DNA of 64,000 nucleotides from Isoetes taiwanensis (lineage: Eukaryota; Streptophyta; Lycopodiopsida; Isoetales; Isoetaceae), in NCBI GenBank assembly GCA_021234155.1, contig JAJEKV010000028.1, forward strand, positions 8,880,134 through 8,944,133. The letters run 5' to 3'. A program made the translations under genes and the position numbers. Under the pieces are notes generated by a model that ran no database searches, was not told where the DNA came from, and saw only the letters and a list, made by a program, of their open reading frames with translations. Positions 36,830 to 48,567 of the stretch are shown here, piece after piece. Numbering within the stretch: the stretch's first letter is position 1; each line of letters begins with the position of its first letter.

Positions 36830-38840
36830 GAACTATCTGGAAGGGCAACCAACTGTATTTTTATGGGTTATCCAACTAAACATAAAGGCTGGAAATTATA
36901 TGATCGTAAGTGTCATCAAGTTTTTGTGTCGAGAAGTGTTTAGTTTGATGAACATGAAGAATATCACGATGATCATGGGGATGACCATAATGAGTTTGAA
37001 CAAGAGCTTATTATTCAACTCTTTCAACATCTCGACTCTTCCATTTTGAGTACTATTTTTGCAGTAAATTCTTCTGTTGTTTCAGAGTCTCAAAACAGTT
37101 TAAAAAATGAGACTTCTACAAGTAGTTTCATTGTGTAACCTTTACCATTTATTCCTACATAAACAATTATTGTTGAGAATTTACCATTACAGTCTTCCAT
37201 TAATTCTGGAGAGTCAAATGATCTCTTGGATGACGCTGATGGCTTGGATAATGTTTTGAACATTAGCCCATTCATTTACATGATGAATAATGATGAGTAC
37301 ATGCCTAATTCAAATTTGCAGCTCCAAATCTCATCGTACCTTTTGACATTCAGAAATCATTGCGAAGACTAAGAAGGTTAGTTGGTCTCCCTTATGAGGT
37401 TGCAAAATCTTGTGAATATAGTCATATGGCTACAACCTATGCTCATAATGATACTCAGACCTTCAAGAAAGCAGTAGGCCTACGACAATGGGATGATGCC
37501 ATGAATAAAGAAGAGTTTTCTAATGCTTATGAAACAAGGTATCTAGGGATTAGTGCCTAAACTGAAGGATCAACATGTTATTGGAAATATAAATGGGTGT
37601 ATAGGACCAAGTTTCATGCAAATGGCAGCATTGCTAAGCCTAAAGCCAAGTTAGTGACTAAAGGCTGCAATCTGAAGTTTGGTCTTGATTACACGAAAAT
37701 CGTTGCACCAGTAGTTTGTATGTCCAGTGTAAGAGTGGTGATTGCTCTTGCAGCCAACAGGGATTGGCAATTGCATCAGCTTGATTTCAAAAGTGCTTTT
37801 CTTAATGGTGATCTAAATGACCTCATTTATATGCAACACCCAGCTGAGTTTTTCAAACAAGGAGATAGCATCTTATTTGCAAACTAAAAATAATATCCAA
37901 GACTTGAAACAAGCCCCAAGGTGTTGGCATGAGAAAATGAACTTATTTCTTCATGCTCAAGGATTCACTAGGTCCAGGTTGGTTTTAAATCTATATGTGG
38001 ATGGCAATATCATTATAGGTAATGCACTTCATTTGATTGCTGAAATCAAAGAAGAGATGCAGTCTACCTTTGAAGTAACCAACTTAATCGACTTAGGAAT
38101 GCTGCACATTTGCCTTGGAGTTGAGGTTTGGCAACATCCTATCTTCATTCAACTTACTCAAAGCAAATATGTCAAAGATCTGCTTGCTCATTTTTTCATG
38201 CAGGACTGTAAGCCTGCTATTACCGCTTGTGAGCATAGTCTCAAGTTGGTCTTGGATCCTAATGGCGAATTGTGTGATGCAACACTATATAGAGAGTTGG
38301 TTGGTTCTCTAATAAATCTAAGCATCACAAGGCTAGATCTAGCATTTATTGTTAGGCAAGTCAGCAGGTTTATGCAGATTCGTGCTCAGCTTCATTGGCG
38401 AGTAGCCAAAAGAATTCTGGCATACTTAAAGGGAACTATCATTGAAGATCTCATTTATCATAAGCATGATCATCTTACTCTTTCCTTTTACACTAATGCA
38501 GATCATGCGGGTAATGATCTTGATATCAGAAAATCTACAACAGGGTATGTTTCCTTCTTTGGCACTAGTTTAATCACTTAGATATCGTGGATACTGTCAG
38601 TTTAAGTACAATAAAAGGCTGAGCTTAAACCTCTGTAGATCGGTACACAAGAGATTGCTATGATGCATTTATTTTAGGATCTTCAGTTCCCTAACATCGG
38701 CCAAGATCTTTGTGGACAACTAGGTGCTATAGATTTGGTATAAAGACTACAAATATCATCCAAAAACCAAGCATTTACATCTGAAAGTATGCTTTGTTCA
38801 AGAACAATTGTAGTTGTCCATCTTAAACTTATAGTATTGT
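36830..38840 (+). pseudogene. Ty1/copia pol fragment (post-integrase, RT, RNase H)
   Basis: Copia-type pol is recognisable across several shifted frames. FMGYPTKHKGWKLYD (about 36859) is the region after integrase. The RT part includes WQLHQLDFKSAFLNGDL and LKQAPRCWHEKM. The catalytic box reads YVDG (37993-38004) where YVDD is expected, so RT is inactive. RNase H begins near YTNADHAG and ends with a TKHLHLK stretch (about 38775). Several stops and frameshifts are present (37558, about 37885, 38579). No copia LTRs were found, so it is a fragment. Confidence 0.9.
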
Positions 38841-39571
38841 GAGACAGGCTAACACCTTGCGGATGGTATGACAAAGTCTCTTATTGGTACTTCATTCAGA
38901 CAGATAAAGAGTTTGTTGGGTATTGAATCCCTCAAACAATGAGTACTCAATCATGTTCTCTTTTCTTAGTTAGAGTTCAATTTCAACAAGGGCATTGGAG
39001 TTAGAACCCTTCACTCAAACCTAACCCTAAATAATACTTGTGCCCTAAATAATACTTGGGTGGCTCAGATGATGCCAGGTCATCACCTGCCACATCATCA
39101 GTAATGACTATATAAGTCATTACACGTCTTGTTACCTTTACCTAGTTTTTCTCTCAAAAAACAATTAGGGTGATTTTCCACTAGAGTGGTGTCTCATATT
39201 TTAGCCATTTCTATTGGCCACATAAGCAAATAAGAAAGCAATAATTTTCTACTTTTAAAAATAAGACATGTCCTATTTAGGTTTGATATACCGGTTTCCC
39301 GGTATAAAATAAGACAGTGTCACATATTTTAAAAATATCATTAAAATAAGATGTCTTTTTTGGGTTGCCCCTACGGGGGCAAACCCTTGTTTATGTGGGT
39401 TTGTGGCATATTATAGGTATATGCCAGTATATGCTTGGAATATGCCTATGACTGCTCAAAACCCGTTATTGGCTGTAAACTCTCGGTGGTTTTCGTTGTT
39501 GGGCAGCCACTCTTGAAACTGGCTAACCGGAGAGGCCTGCTCTGGGCAACCTGAGTTGAAGAATCGTGATT
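38841..39571. other. non-coding flank with a MITE-like end
   Basis: No gene is seen. GGGTGATTTTCCACTA (39168-39183) is a perfect inverted match to 48454-48469, the end of a MITE family also seen at 48.3 and 63.7 kb. A small hairpin, TTGCCCCTACGGGGGCAA, lies near 39366. Confidence 0.5.
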
Positions 39572-39961
39572 GCTGCAGGCAGTTCTGAGCAAATGGCATC
39601 AGATTGTGAGTGCCATGAAGCACCGATTCAAAGAGCAGATGATTTGCGATATTTGGCTGTTACAAGTTTCGCAACCCAATATACAAAAGCAAGGTAAGTT
39701 CAACCATTCGAACTGAACACTGAGCAAGAACTGTTCTTAATGCTGATGTCATTTTCTCAGAGGGGTTATCACGTTTCTTGTAATAGCAAGCTCAGATGCA
39801 AGTTTGAGAATGCACGCGTTTGACCTTAAAAGCCAATCATGGTAATAACCTTTAACATATAGGCCATCTTGGCATTGTAAAAATTTTCGCATGATGTAAA
39901 TTGATGTCCATGGAACTCCAGTTTTAGCACTGGAACACATAGTTATCCCTCCTCATATGTC
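39572..39961 (+). pseudogene. WDR6-like gene, C-terminal exons, inverted piece
   Basis: Three exon-like stretches on the plus strand match the C-terminal half of plant WDR6-type WD40 proteins. The first (39572-39692) contains DDLRYLAVTSF and has an acceptor (CTGCAG) and donor (GTAAGT). The second (39761-39841) contains VITFLVIASSDASLRMHAF, again with AG and GT borders. The third, ending at 39961, contains TPVLALEHIVIP. They should follow the minus-strand exons at 39984-43455 but point the opposite way, so this part of the gene has been inverted or belongs to a second copy. The third exon has no clean acceptor. Confidence 0.7.
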
Positions 39962-39983
39962 AGGTATTTTACGGCATTTATTC

Positions 39984-42900
39984 TCAATTTTTTGAAATGT
40001 AGAAGCTGCACTTGGCTACAGAATTTAGTATGCTGCCATTTGGTAGACCATATGTTGCCTCTGACTTAACTGAATTAATAGGTGCAGCATTATCATTAAT
40101 CTTCATAGCAAACTTCGTGTTAGCCACAGCTGGTCTATAAATATATGTAGATAGCCATTTTGAAGTTAGAAGGCTATTTATTTCAATATCGTTGCATTTC
40201 TCCAATGTTCTGAACGTCTCATTTTGCTGGAGACATGATTCAAGAAGCCAACATGTTGCAACTTCCTTCGCTCCTACAGAGAAGAGCAGGAACGCTGACG
40301 CTGATGGTTCATTGTGTAAAATGCTTGAGTTTAGACTGTTTCCAAAAGAATTAATCGAACAGCAAGCTAAAAGATCCTCCTGGAAACAGTATACTGTCTC
40401 CACCAATGCAAGTGCACGAACAGCTGATCCACCAACATGCTCATCAAGAGTCATTGTTACATTGAGTTTATCAGATAATGTGTCAAAATATCTATATGCA
40501 AAAACATCTTCGTCAGGTGGCAAGCCAGAGAAATGGTTGCTCAGATTTCTTATTTTCCATGTTAATAATTTACACGAAGGTAGTAAAGATTGCAAGCTTC
40601 CTCAGTAGGCTCAACAGAAATACCTGCTTATCATAACAGTTCCATCCTCTGCACCTGTAGCAATCCAACTAATATCATGATTTGAGCTACACTTATCTCT
40701 CACAGGGACAAAATAGACTGAGTTTATTTCTTTGCCATGAAATGGCTTGTGAATCGATCTAATATCTGGTAGTAAGGGACTCCTCTTTCTTTCCTCTATA
40801 CACAGTTGTTCAAATTTTTTCCATTTGTGATATACACAGATCACTTGGTCCTGGGACGAAGTTTTGGAGATACAAACCTTTAAAAATGCAAAGCAGTATT
40901 GCAGCTCTGGATAGCGCCCAAGAAAATGTGAATGTGGTCTCCGCCATCCACCACACGGAAACCTCATCACCTGCATCAAGATAATTACTTTAAACAACAC
41001 ACCTAGCATATATACAGATTGCTTATACCTCAATCGCACTCTCTAAATCCCAAAATAAAATCCGATGAAGTGAAGCCAGTGGCGATAGTTTTAGAATAAG
41101 TGTCCCTCTCCGCTTCCGGAGTAGATTCGATCATAGTCAGTGTCTTTATCCTTTCTACACGTACACAAACCAGCATTTCCACAGGAGTACTACTGTCGTA
41201 TAAAAACTTGCAAATGCAACCATCCCGCCCTGTCTGCACCAATTTGCAAAAAGGGTAATTTACTTCGTACTTACAAGTGGAGACAGGAAAGTTACTGAAC
41301 TATACCTACAGATATTAATTGGCATTGTTTGCCTGGAATTGCGGCAGATAAAGCTACGCTAGCAACATCAGATATTCCATGGGCCTCTTTAAATGATACC
41401 ACATTTACAATCCAGCTTGAAGCCATATCTTTTTGTCCTTCAAAAATGGTCCAAGGGCAATTGAATGCCACAATATTTCCACGTTGATCACCACAAACAA
41501 TGAGCTGCAGCCAAGAAGTTATTCGGTCGTTATTCAAAAGAACTTTACTTAGCACTTATCAGCCCGCTACTTGAAGAAAAAACTAACAAATAAAATAAGG
41601 GAAAAACTATAGAATACCCTTATGTTTTGACATATTTTCCCACATACCCTTAACTTTTCAAAAATTTATGGAATGCCCCTGGTTAATGTACAATGTATTT
41701 TGTAGTTTTGATAATTGTTGAAATACCCTTATGTTTTGACATAATTCCTCAAATGCCCTTATGTTTCCTTCAAATTCACAAAATACCCTTGATACCTGAT
41801 CTGTGGTAAATTCCTGATCTGTGGCAAATATCTGATCCTTACTGTGGCTGGAGCTTAAGAATCGATGATGGGTTAGCTGGGTTTGCAAGAATCGGATCCT
41901 TGTTCCAGTGGCTTCGCTACAAAAGGAATTGGCTGATGCGAAATAAGTGTCATGTTGCTGGTGCGAAATCAGAATTGGCTGATAAGCTCGAAATCAGAAT
42001 TGCTGCTGCTGGTGCACCCTCCAATCGAACTCTGTGCCACTGAAAATTTGCTGGTCTGTAGAGGATTACCGAAAAAGCAACCACCAAACAAAAATTTGTT
42101 GGTCTGTAGCACCGAAAAAGCTTTTTCTAGAAAAAGGCAAGAGCGGAAACGAACTGCTTGCACAAGGGCATTCAATAAAATACGCAAAAATACGAGGGCA
42201 TCATGTGATATACGAAATTATACAAGGCCAAATACATTGGCCAGGGGCATTCCATAAATTTTTGAAAAGTTAGGGGTATGTGGAAAAATATGTCAAAACA
42301 TAAGGGTATTCTGTAGTTTTTCCCATAAAATAAATCCCAAGAAAGCAAGGAGCTCGCATTTGTAACCTGGAATTTGGGAGTTGGTTACCTCATGTTCCCA
42401 GCTTGCATCCAGGCAGACAATCCGGGAACGAAATGAAGATTCCAAAATTGCCAATAACTTTGGTTTGCACTCTTTGCTCGCAAAATCACAATCCCCGCAT
42501 CCCTCAGGTATCTGATCCAAAAGCCAGATGTGTATCTTGCCTTCTGGATTTGCAGTAAAGACATACCTAAAGACCAAAACGATCAACATTGCCAGTAGGC
42601 CTCACATGAGCCTATGTCTATTATGGAAGGAATTGATACAATACCTGGGCCCTAAACTCTTACAACAGAAAACTCCTAGAAGTTGCCTTTCCTTTTCTGC
42701 AATCCACTAATAACTTTGAATCACTTTTACAATAGTTTGGCTGCGTTGCACCCTTACAACCATGACCTCCCCTTGCCCATTTCCACAGTCCTGAGTAGCT
42801 GCTACTAATACATCCTCCAAAGCCAGCAGATCCATGCACACAATGGGGCTATTATTGCTTCCATGCAAAAGCTCCGTCCACTCTCCTTTCCCTAGATTGA

Positions 42901-43455
42901 GTAAACTTACATGGTAAAGAAAGCCATGGTTGGTGGCAACATATAAGCACCATGGCCCTGCAAACTGCAGACATCGTATGTATTCACTCATGCTGTCCAT
43001 TTGAAGAATAACAAATAATGCGGAGTTATAATACATATCAAAATAGCCAAACTCTTGATCAAAATTAAGAAACTAGGATGCATTCTATCCAGTAAGAAGA
43101 ACACATGTTTAAGTACTCTTCGGATTTGGATGTAACATCATGGAGTGTAATATGGAAGAAGTTTGTATGAGTAGTTTTTCCATTTTCAATCACTTCTGGT
43201 TGCTTCCCCCAAGAAGCTAAGGAATGCACTTTGATTGAAGCATCAGCACCAGCACTGACAACCAATTCAGCTTCAGGATTGTAAACACAGCGCCATATAT
43301 CACGGCCACTAGCAGAAAACAACAGAGTCAATATCAAAAATTAGATTAGGAGTTAACTTACAGGATACTTACCAATGCCCTTTCAATGTGCCCAAGTGCT
43401 TCCCATCTGATGACCATATACGACAGGTACAGTCTTCACTAGCAGTTGTCAACAG
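39984..43455 (-). pseudogene. WDR6-like WD40 protein, truncated multi-exon gene
   Basis: WDR6-type proteins are WD40 partners of a tRNA 2'-O-methyltransferase, known from yeast and animals, with plant homologues. At least nine exons are readable: near 43452-43370 (SEDCTCRIWSSDGKHLGTLKG), 43316-43070 (GRDIWRCVYNPEAELVVSAGA), 43000-42735 (YIRCLQF, LYVATNHG), 42710-42645, 42565-42389 (FTANPEGKIHIWLLD), 41513-41305, 41240-41035, 40975-40622 (PCGGWRRPHSHFLGR) and 40538-39990 (GGSAVRALALVE). Most have GT-AG borders. About 250 N-terminal residues expected upstream are absent, the frame slips near 41055, and the C-terminal part is inverted at 39572. It is probably a decayed or rearranged copy. Confidence 0.75.
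41599..42324. mobile_element. 726 bp Mutator-like TIR element in a WDR6 intron
   Basis: Inverted ends of about 85 bp (outermost GGGAAAAACTA, inner GGAATGCCCCTGG) are flanked by identical 9 bp duplications ATAAAATAA (41590-41598 and 42325-42333). A 9 bp duplication with long TIRs is the mark of Mutator-like elements. There is no transposase, so it is non-autonomous. It lies wholly within the intron between the exons at 42389 and 41513. Confidence 0.88.
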
Positions 43456-43532
43456 CTATAGACAACTTCAACCAGGGCCATTCATTATGCATGATCCAAA
43501 ATGATGCAAACTTTTGGTACTAACCTTCTTAT

Positions 43533-43792
43533 ACATACGTAAACATGGGTAAAAGCTTGCAAGTCCAATGCGTTTGGAGGATTGTGAAATGCAATTTTAG
43601 CATTGAGGAGGGGTAGAAAACGGCAGAATGCTATTTCTTAGATTGGGTTTACTTTCAATGATAGCTATGCATGGGTAGATCATGGCAAATACTTAGCAAA
43701 CATTGACAAATGTTACTTGCATATATGTTATGCAATCCTGGTTCGCAATGTTGAAAAATAGTTCTCGAAATATTAATAAGTGTTACGCATTA
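43533..43792. repeat. 260 bp repeat, copy 1 of 3
   Basis: From ACATACGTAAACATGGGT to TGTTACGCATTA this is almost identical to 47614-47873 and 62960-63218. The latter two lie in the 3.7 kb duplicated segment, while this copy stands alone upstream of the WDR6 exons. Confidence 0.9.
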
Positions 43793-43912
43793 TTTGAGAA
43801 TCTAATGTATTGGTTCTTTGTAATGTTTAAAACATGCTGTTTTGGCGACGAATATTTAACTTAGAAAAACGTCTTGAACATGGTGCATGAATTTATTTCG
43901 TTTGGCAGGGAA

Positions 43913-43992
43913 AGGAATGCAGACGCTCTCATTGGCAGACCGTGCAACAATTGCCAATGATTTGCCCGTTGGAATATTGCGCTGAAAAAAGT
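43913..43992 (+). pseudogene. aconitase fragment, plus-strand piece
   Basis: The stretch reads LSLADRATIAN, which is the aconitase block directly after the FVEFYG region encoded on the opposite strand at 44088-44235. A small indel disturbs the following CPEY-like residues. It is in inverted orientation relative to the other aconitase exons, so the copy is broken. Confidence 0.65.
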
Positions 43993-44087
43993 ACGCATTG
44001 CTAGTACTTAGCTCATATGATCCTTGTACTCAAAACAAATATTTCTATCCAGCATTAAGACATAACATTTCCACAGTTAAGATGTCG

Positions 44088-44443
44088 TACCATAAAACTC
44101 CACAAATTTCCCAACCACGCCATGCTTTCTTAGCATCTGTGTTACAGTAAGTACTAGATCTGTAGCTGTTACTCTTGTACGTAATTTCCCATCTAATTTG
44201 AACCCGACAACTTGTGGAAGAACCATACTCATAGGCTGGACAAATTAAAAAAGCGCCTTTGAAATTTCCCAAATCGTTGAATACAAGTAAGGATGGAAAT
44301 TCCTCATCATGACGAAGAAAGAATTACCTGGCCAAGCATGGCAGTTTCTGCCTCAATACCTCCAACTCCCCATCCTGCAACTCCGAGCCCATCTATCATT
44401 GTAGTGTGGGAATCCGTTCCAACAACACTATCAGGATAGAGAA
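44088..44443 (-). pseudogene. aconitase fragment, two exons
   Basis: Aconitase interconverts citrate and isocitrate. The exon at about 44443-44328 encodes [20 protein letters not shown] followed by WGVGGIEAE, with a GT donor at 44327. The exon at 44235-44088 encodes [20 protein letters not shown] and then [13 protein letters not shown], with an AG acceptor. Both exons are well preserved, but no other aconitase exons flank them, so this is a captured or leftover fragment. Confidence 0.85.
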
Positions 44444-44477
44444 ACCAAACACTACTCGGGATCAATGCATCTGGTTC

Positions 44478-45150
44478 TGATACTAGGAAAGAGGACATTG
44501 CAAAGTACTTGGCGAAAGGTTTGCCATCTGGGGCATCCAAGGAGTTTGATCTCACAGGAAATAGCAGCATATTAGTCAGGAGCCAAGTCTTATCTTTATG
44601 CAACCGAATGCAGTTTACATTGACAGGCAAGCTTGCTTACAACATGTCAAATGTCTTTCCACTCAATGCTTTATGGAAAGAAGATTCTAAATTAGAAGCT
44701 CCAGTGGATGGTGTAGATAGCCCTCCAACAAGGGAAATTACAAAAGAAAAACTTCTTTGAAGGTATCTTTGGTATGTTCTTCTTTGGGCAAGTCTTCGAT
44801 CTTTTAGTCGCATGTGATACATGTATTGAATGTTATTATGACATTCTTCTTTCATTCTGATTTTTTTCTTGTAATTCAACCATGCGGCAAGATCTTCGGA
44901 TGGCCCTGTTGGGAGTGGGAAAAGTCTTGCTCTTGCAATGATTGGATTGTGGGCAAGATCTCAAGGATGGGTTGTGTTTTATGAGTCTAGGGAGAAAATG
45001 TGGACGCATGAGAATATTTTTTCTTTTAACGAATTGGTGGCTTTTTGGGACACTCCATGGCAAGCGGAATCAGCTCTACAGGCATGTCATCTACAAAATT
45101 CGCTATTTCCTATGCTGTTTAAATATTATATCCAGGTTATGCCGTAATGG
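44478..45150 (+). pseudogene. mitoribosomal S29/DAP3-like fragment, copy 1
   Basis: DAP3/MRPS29 is a GTP-binding protein of the mitochondrial small ribosomal subunit. The first stretch (about 44478-44600) encodes [20 protein letters not shown], like the N-terminal DAP3 block. Then comes APVDGVDSPPTREITKEKL (44697-44756), an intron-like gap, and the P-loop region DGPVGSGKSLALA... near 44900, in which the bases before DGP are disturbed. WARSQGWVVFY and WTHENIFSFNE follow. The TG-WDTP motif seen in copy 2 is damaged here. Shifted frames show it is not functional. Confidence 0.75.
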
Positions 45151-48100
45151 AATGGCTTGATTTCTGGCATGTTTGAAATTTTGATGGTGACTCGTGAACG
45201 GGTATTTATGTTGTTGAAGGGCATGAGAACTTTTCTTAAGAAATTCTCAGAACTTTTCTAATGGTAAAGGGTGGGACACAGACACTCAAGAATAATTTTG
45301 TATATGAAATGGAGTGGTTAAATGTACTAAACATCATCTATCCATTTTTTGGCAAAATAATGGAGAAGCTCGCTATAAAGCTTCCGCCTTTTCCATTTTC
45401 TTTTAGGTTCTCTTCTATAATACGTGTCTTGAAAATAATTGCAATCGTATTATTTTTGAAGTTCCCATCGAAAAGCGCATACATTCTGCGGGGGATGATG
45501 AAAGCATTGTATGTTGAACGCGGGTGCATTTTCAAGTTTTGGGTTGGCGATTGGTTTGCACAACAAATGAATAGTAAGGTGGGGGTGATCTTGAGAAAAT
45601 CCGCACGGTATGAAGGTATATGATAGAAGTTTGGAAAGCGGTTGGTATGAACTTGGATAGCGTGGAATTTTTACGGCCCCAGTAGAAACTAACAATTAGG
45701 CTGCTGAATATTTTTGAACAAAGTACACTTTCACACATTCTAAAGTCCGCATTACGCTTTTTTACGTGTTTCAAGAGCATCTCGATGTAGGTTTTACCCC
45801 ATGGTTCTTTGGAATGCGGTGATCATGCATTGCGGTGACACAAACAAACCACAAGAGTTGAATGTTGCAGCAAGAAGACAATGTGCAGATATTTTCTTAT
45901 CATATGTGACTTCTATTATTTGTCAAGCGTCCTCTGTTGCCATTGGTAGCTCAGATGCTGCAAGGATGTGCTCAGCCTTCCTAGAGTCATACACAGTTTT
46001 TCCCATGTCCTAGGCAAAGGTTTACCATTTCCAATCTGTGATTGCACATTTACATGCATTGTTTCTTTCCATGAGATTATGTTGATGGTTCTTAAGGTCA
46101 TCCTATGCAATCATGTTGATGCTTATCCAATGGGCACATATTATGAAATGTTGGTATTTCTATTTTGTGAAATGCCACTTGCTTCTTGCAGGTCGCGAAT
46201 GTTTTCCACAGCATGTCCAGTTCAATGAACTCTTGCTAGCTCTTGCAGCATGTCCAGCACAATGAATCTATGACACTCTCAATATTGATAAAGTTCAGTT
46301 CCATAATTCAACAGAAGTTGACACGTTACTTTTCAGCGCACTGCATTGCCAAAGATGACCAGGCATCTTGCTTCAGTGAAAGCAGATGTCCTATTAACCA
46401 ATATTTACGATCCAGTAAAATGTGTCTTATTAGATGTAAGTTGTAGGGTATTCTACTAGTATCTATGATATTTGGCCAACCCAAATTCTATTTCCAAGCA
46501 ACAACATGCTCTTTCTAACCAACTAAAGGACGTAGAGTTTGCATTTCTTTCAGATGTTTTCAAGTCAAATATTTCTGAAGCCAGTAGAGTTTGCATTTCT
46601 TTCAGATGTTTTCAAGGCAAATATTTCTGAAGCCAGTATCCGATTATATGCATGCAAACACCTCTTGGCATGAGAATGAGGTGTAGTATTAGACAGTGTG
46701 ATATGTGGTGCTTGCAGGCTGTAAACTCGTTAATTCTACCCATTCCACATGTTCAACAATCCCTATTTTGCTGATTCATTTATTATGTTATTTTGCATGC
46801 CAATGTTTAATTTGTATAACACTTCATCATGAGTACCCATCATCTATATACCCTTCTACGAAGCCAAAGGCCTACAAATAGATTAAAAAACATTAGAGAA
46901 TCTTAAGTGAATCTAGAGGAACCTTAGAGAACCCAGTGAAATATTAAGGGGATCTAGGAGAATGTTAAGGGAATATTGAAGAGCCCGACGGATTCTTCAT
47001 AGAATATCAAAGAATCTAGCAGATCTTTGTGGAACCTTAGGAACCTTAAGGGGATGTGGGAATCTAACGAGACCCTTATAGAATCCCAAGGAATCTATAG
47101 GAATCTTTGCACGAATGACTGTCATAGAAAGTCTATCAAAACCATGTTCACCTTTATGAAAAGTCGATGGATTTGCAAGGAATTTGCGGACTTTAATAAA
47201 ATCTAGTGAAGTAGAAACAAGTTTCCAAAATCTTATGAAATCTCACACATACTCTTATGAATCTTAATGGGATTGGCTCATACAATCGACTAGCTACAAT
47301 CCTGAAAACATGTACATTCAACTTCGTACAGGCCCTACATAGTACAAAGACTTGTAGTATATATAATATATGTACCAGTACCAGATATATAACATACAAC
47401 CGCGCCCTGTGCACCCCTGCTAGTGGAGGATTGCATTATTAAAACAATTGATGCAATTTGTTGATGGTTCTCAACTTCCTTACCATCGACTGAATGGCAA
47501 TAATAATAGATTAGCTAACATCTTTAATAGTTTCATGGCCTACCAATAACAATCATATTTACAATATCATGGCACATCTTCTAGTTGTTTCTTTGGTTCC
47601 TTTGGTGAAACCTACATACGTAAACATGGGTAAAAGCTTGCAAGTCCAATTCGTTTGGAGGATTGTGAAATGCAATTTTAGCATTGAGGAGGGGTAAAAA
47701 ATGGCAGAATGCTATTTCTTAGATTGGGTTTACTTTCAATGATAGCTATGCATGGGTAGATCATGGCAAATACTTAGCAAACATTGACAAATGTTACTTG
47801 CATATATGTCATGCAATCCTGGTTCGCAATGTTGAAAAATAGTTCTCGAAATATTAATAAGTGTTACGCATTAAATATTGGGCAATTACTTGTTGTAAAA
47901 AATATAATGTCAAAGAAAATGTTCTACAAATATTAGCCAACATATGCAAAAAAATGATGGGAAAGTGTTAAGAATATATAAATGTTGGGCATATGATGGA
48001 TATATGTTGGACAAAATTTTAAAAACGATATTTCTTTTATATTGGCTATGTAGTTATTTACTGGTTATATAGTTATGTACTTGACTACATAGAATGTGGG

Positions 48101-48430
48101 CCAGACCAAGAGAAAATTGATACAGGCATGTCTCATCACATAATATTTTGACAGATTAATGCACACAATGGAGACAACAAACACCCCGTTTTCTTCTAAT
48201 GTGTACTCTTGGAGTAACAAGAGGGTAGGGAATGATAGGGGTTGTCAAACTGTTCCCAAGCCACTTCACCCTCCGGCCATGGAGGGCAACCTCCGTGCGC
48301 AGCACCTTGTTTTTTTTTTGTTTTCCACTAGCATTTTAATGGTGTCTTATTTTATGACACCTTATAGTGGAAAACCAACTTCAATTCTTTGTGTCGTATT
48401 TTTTTATTTGGAGTCATAAACGGTATCTCA
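44690..48430. repeat. 3.7 kb direct repeat, copy 1
   Basis: Matches 60047-63776 nearly base for base in the same orientation, with small indels. It starts within the DAP3-like exon and ends at CGGTATCTCA. Apart from the DAP3 exons (44.69-45.15 kb) it shows no recognisable gene. It includes an internal ~45 bp tandem duplication (CGTAGAGTTTGC.. near 46530 and 46575) and the 260 bp repeat at 47614. Confidence 0.95.
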
Positions 48431-48473
48431 ATGTGAGTCTTATTTTATGACTATAGTGGAAAATCACCCTTAA
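48310..48473. mobile_element. MITE-like hairpin element
   Basis: TTTTCCACTAG on the left and TATAGTGGAAAATCACCC on the right form inverted ends around AT-rich sequence. An internal inverted match, GGTGTCTTATTTTATGACACC, makes the left 55 bp a hairpin on its own. The related copy at 63668-63722 has only the inner hairpin. Confidence 0.55.
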
Positions 48474-48567
48474 CCCAATTGGCGCACTCTCGTCTATTTC
48501 CAAGTCTTCCAAATTTGGTCAAGTACTCAGTATCTGCAGTATGAGCTACCTCATGAGCTACCTCTGT

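Noticed and set aside
41658-42257. Several ORFs of 70-100 codons within the WDR6 intron
   Set aside because: They lie inside the Mutator-like element and have no transposase motif.
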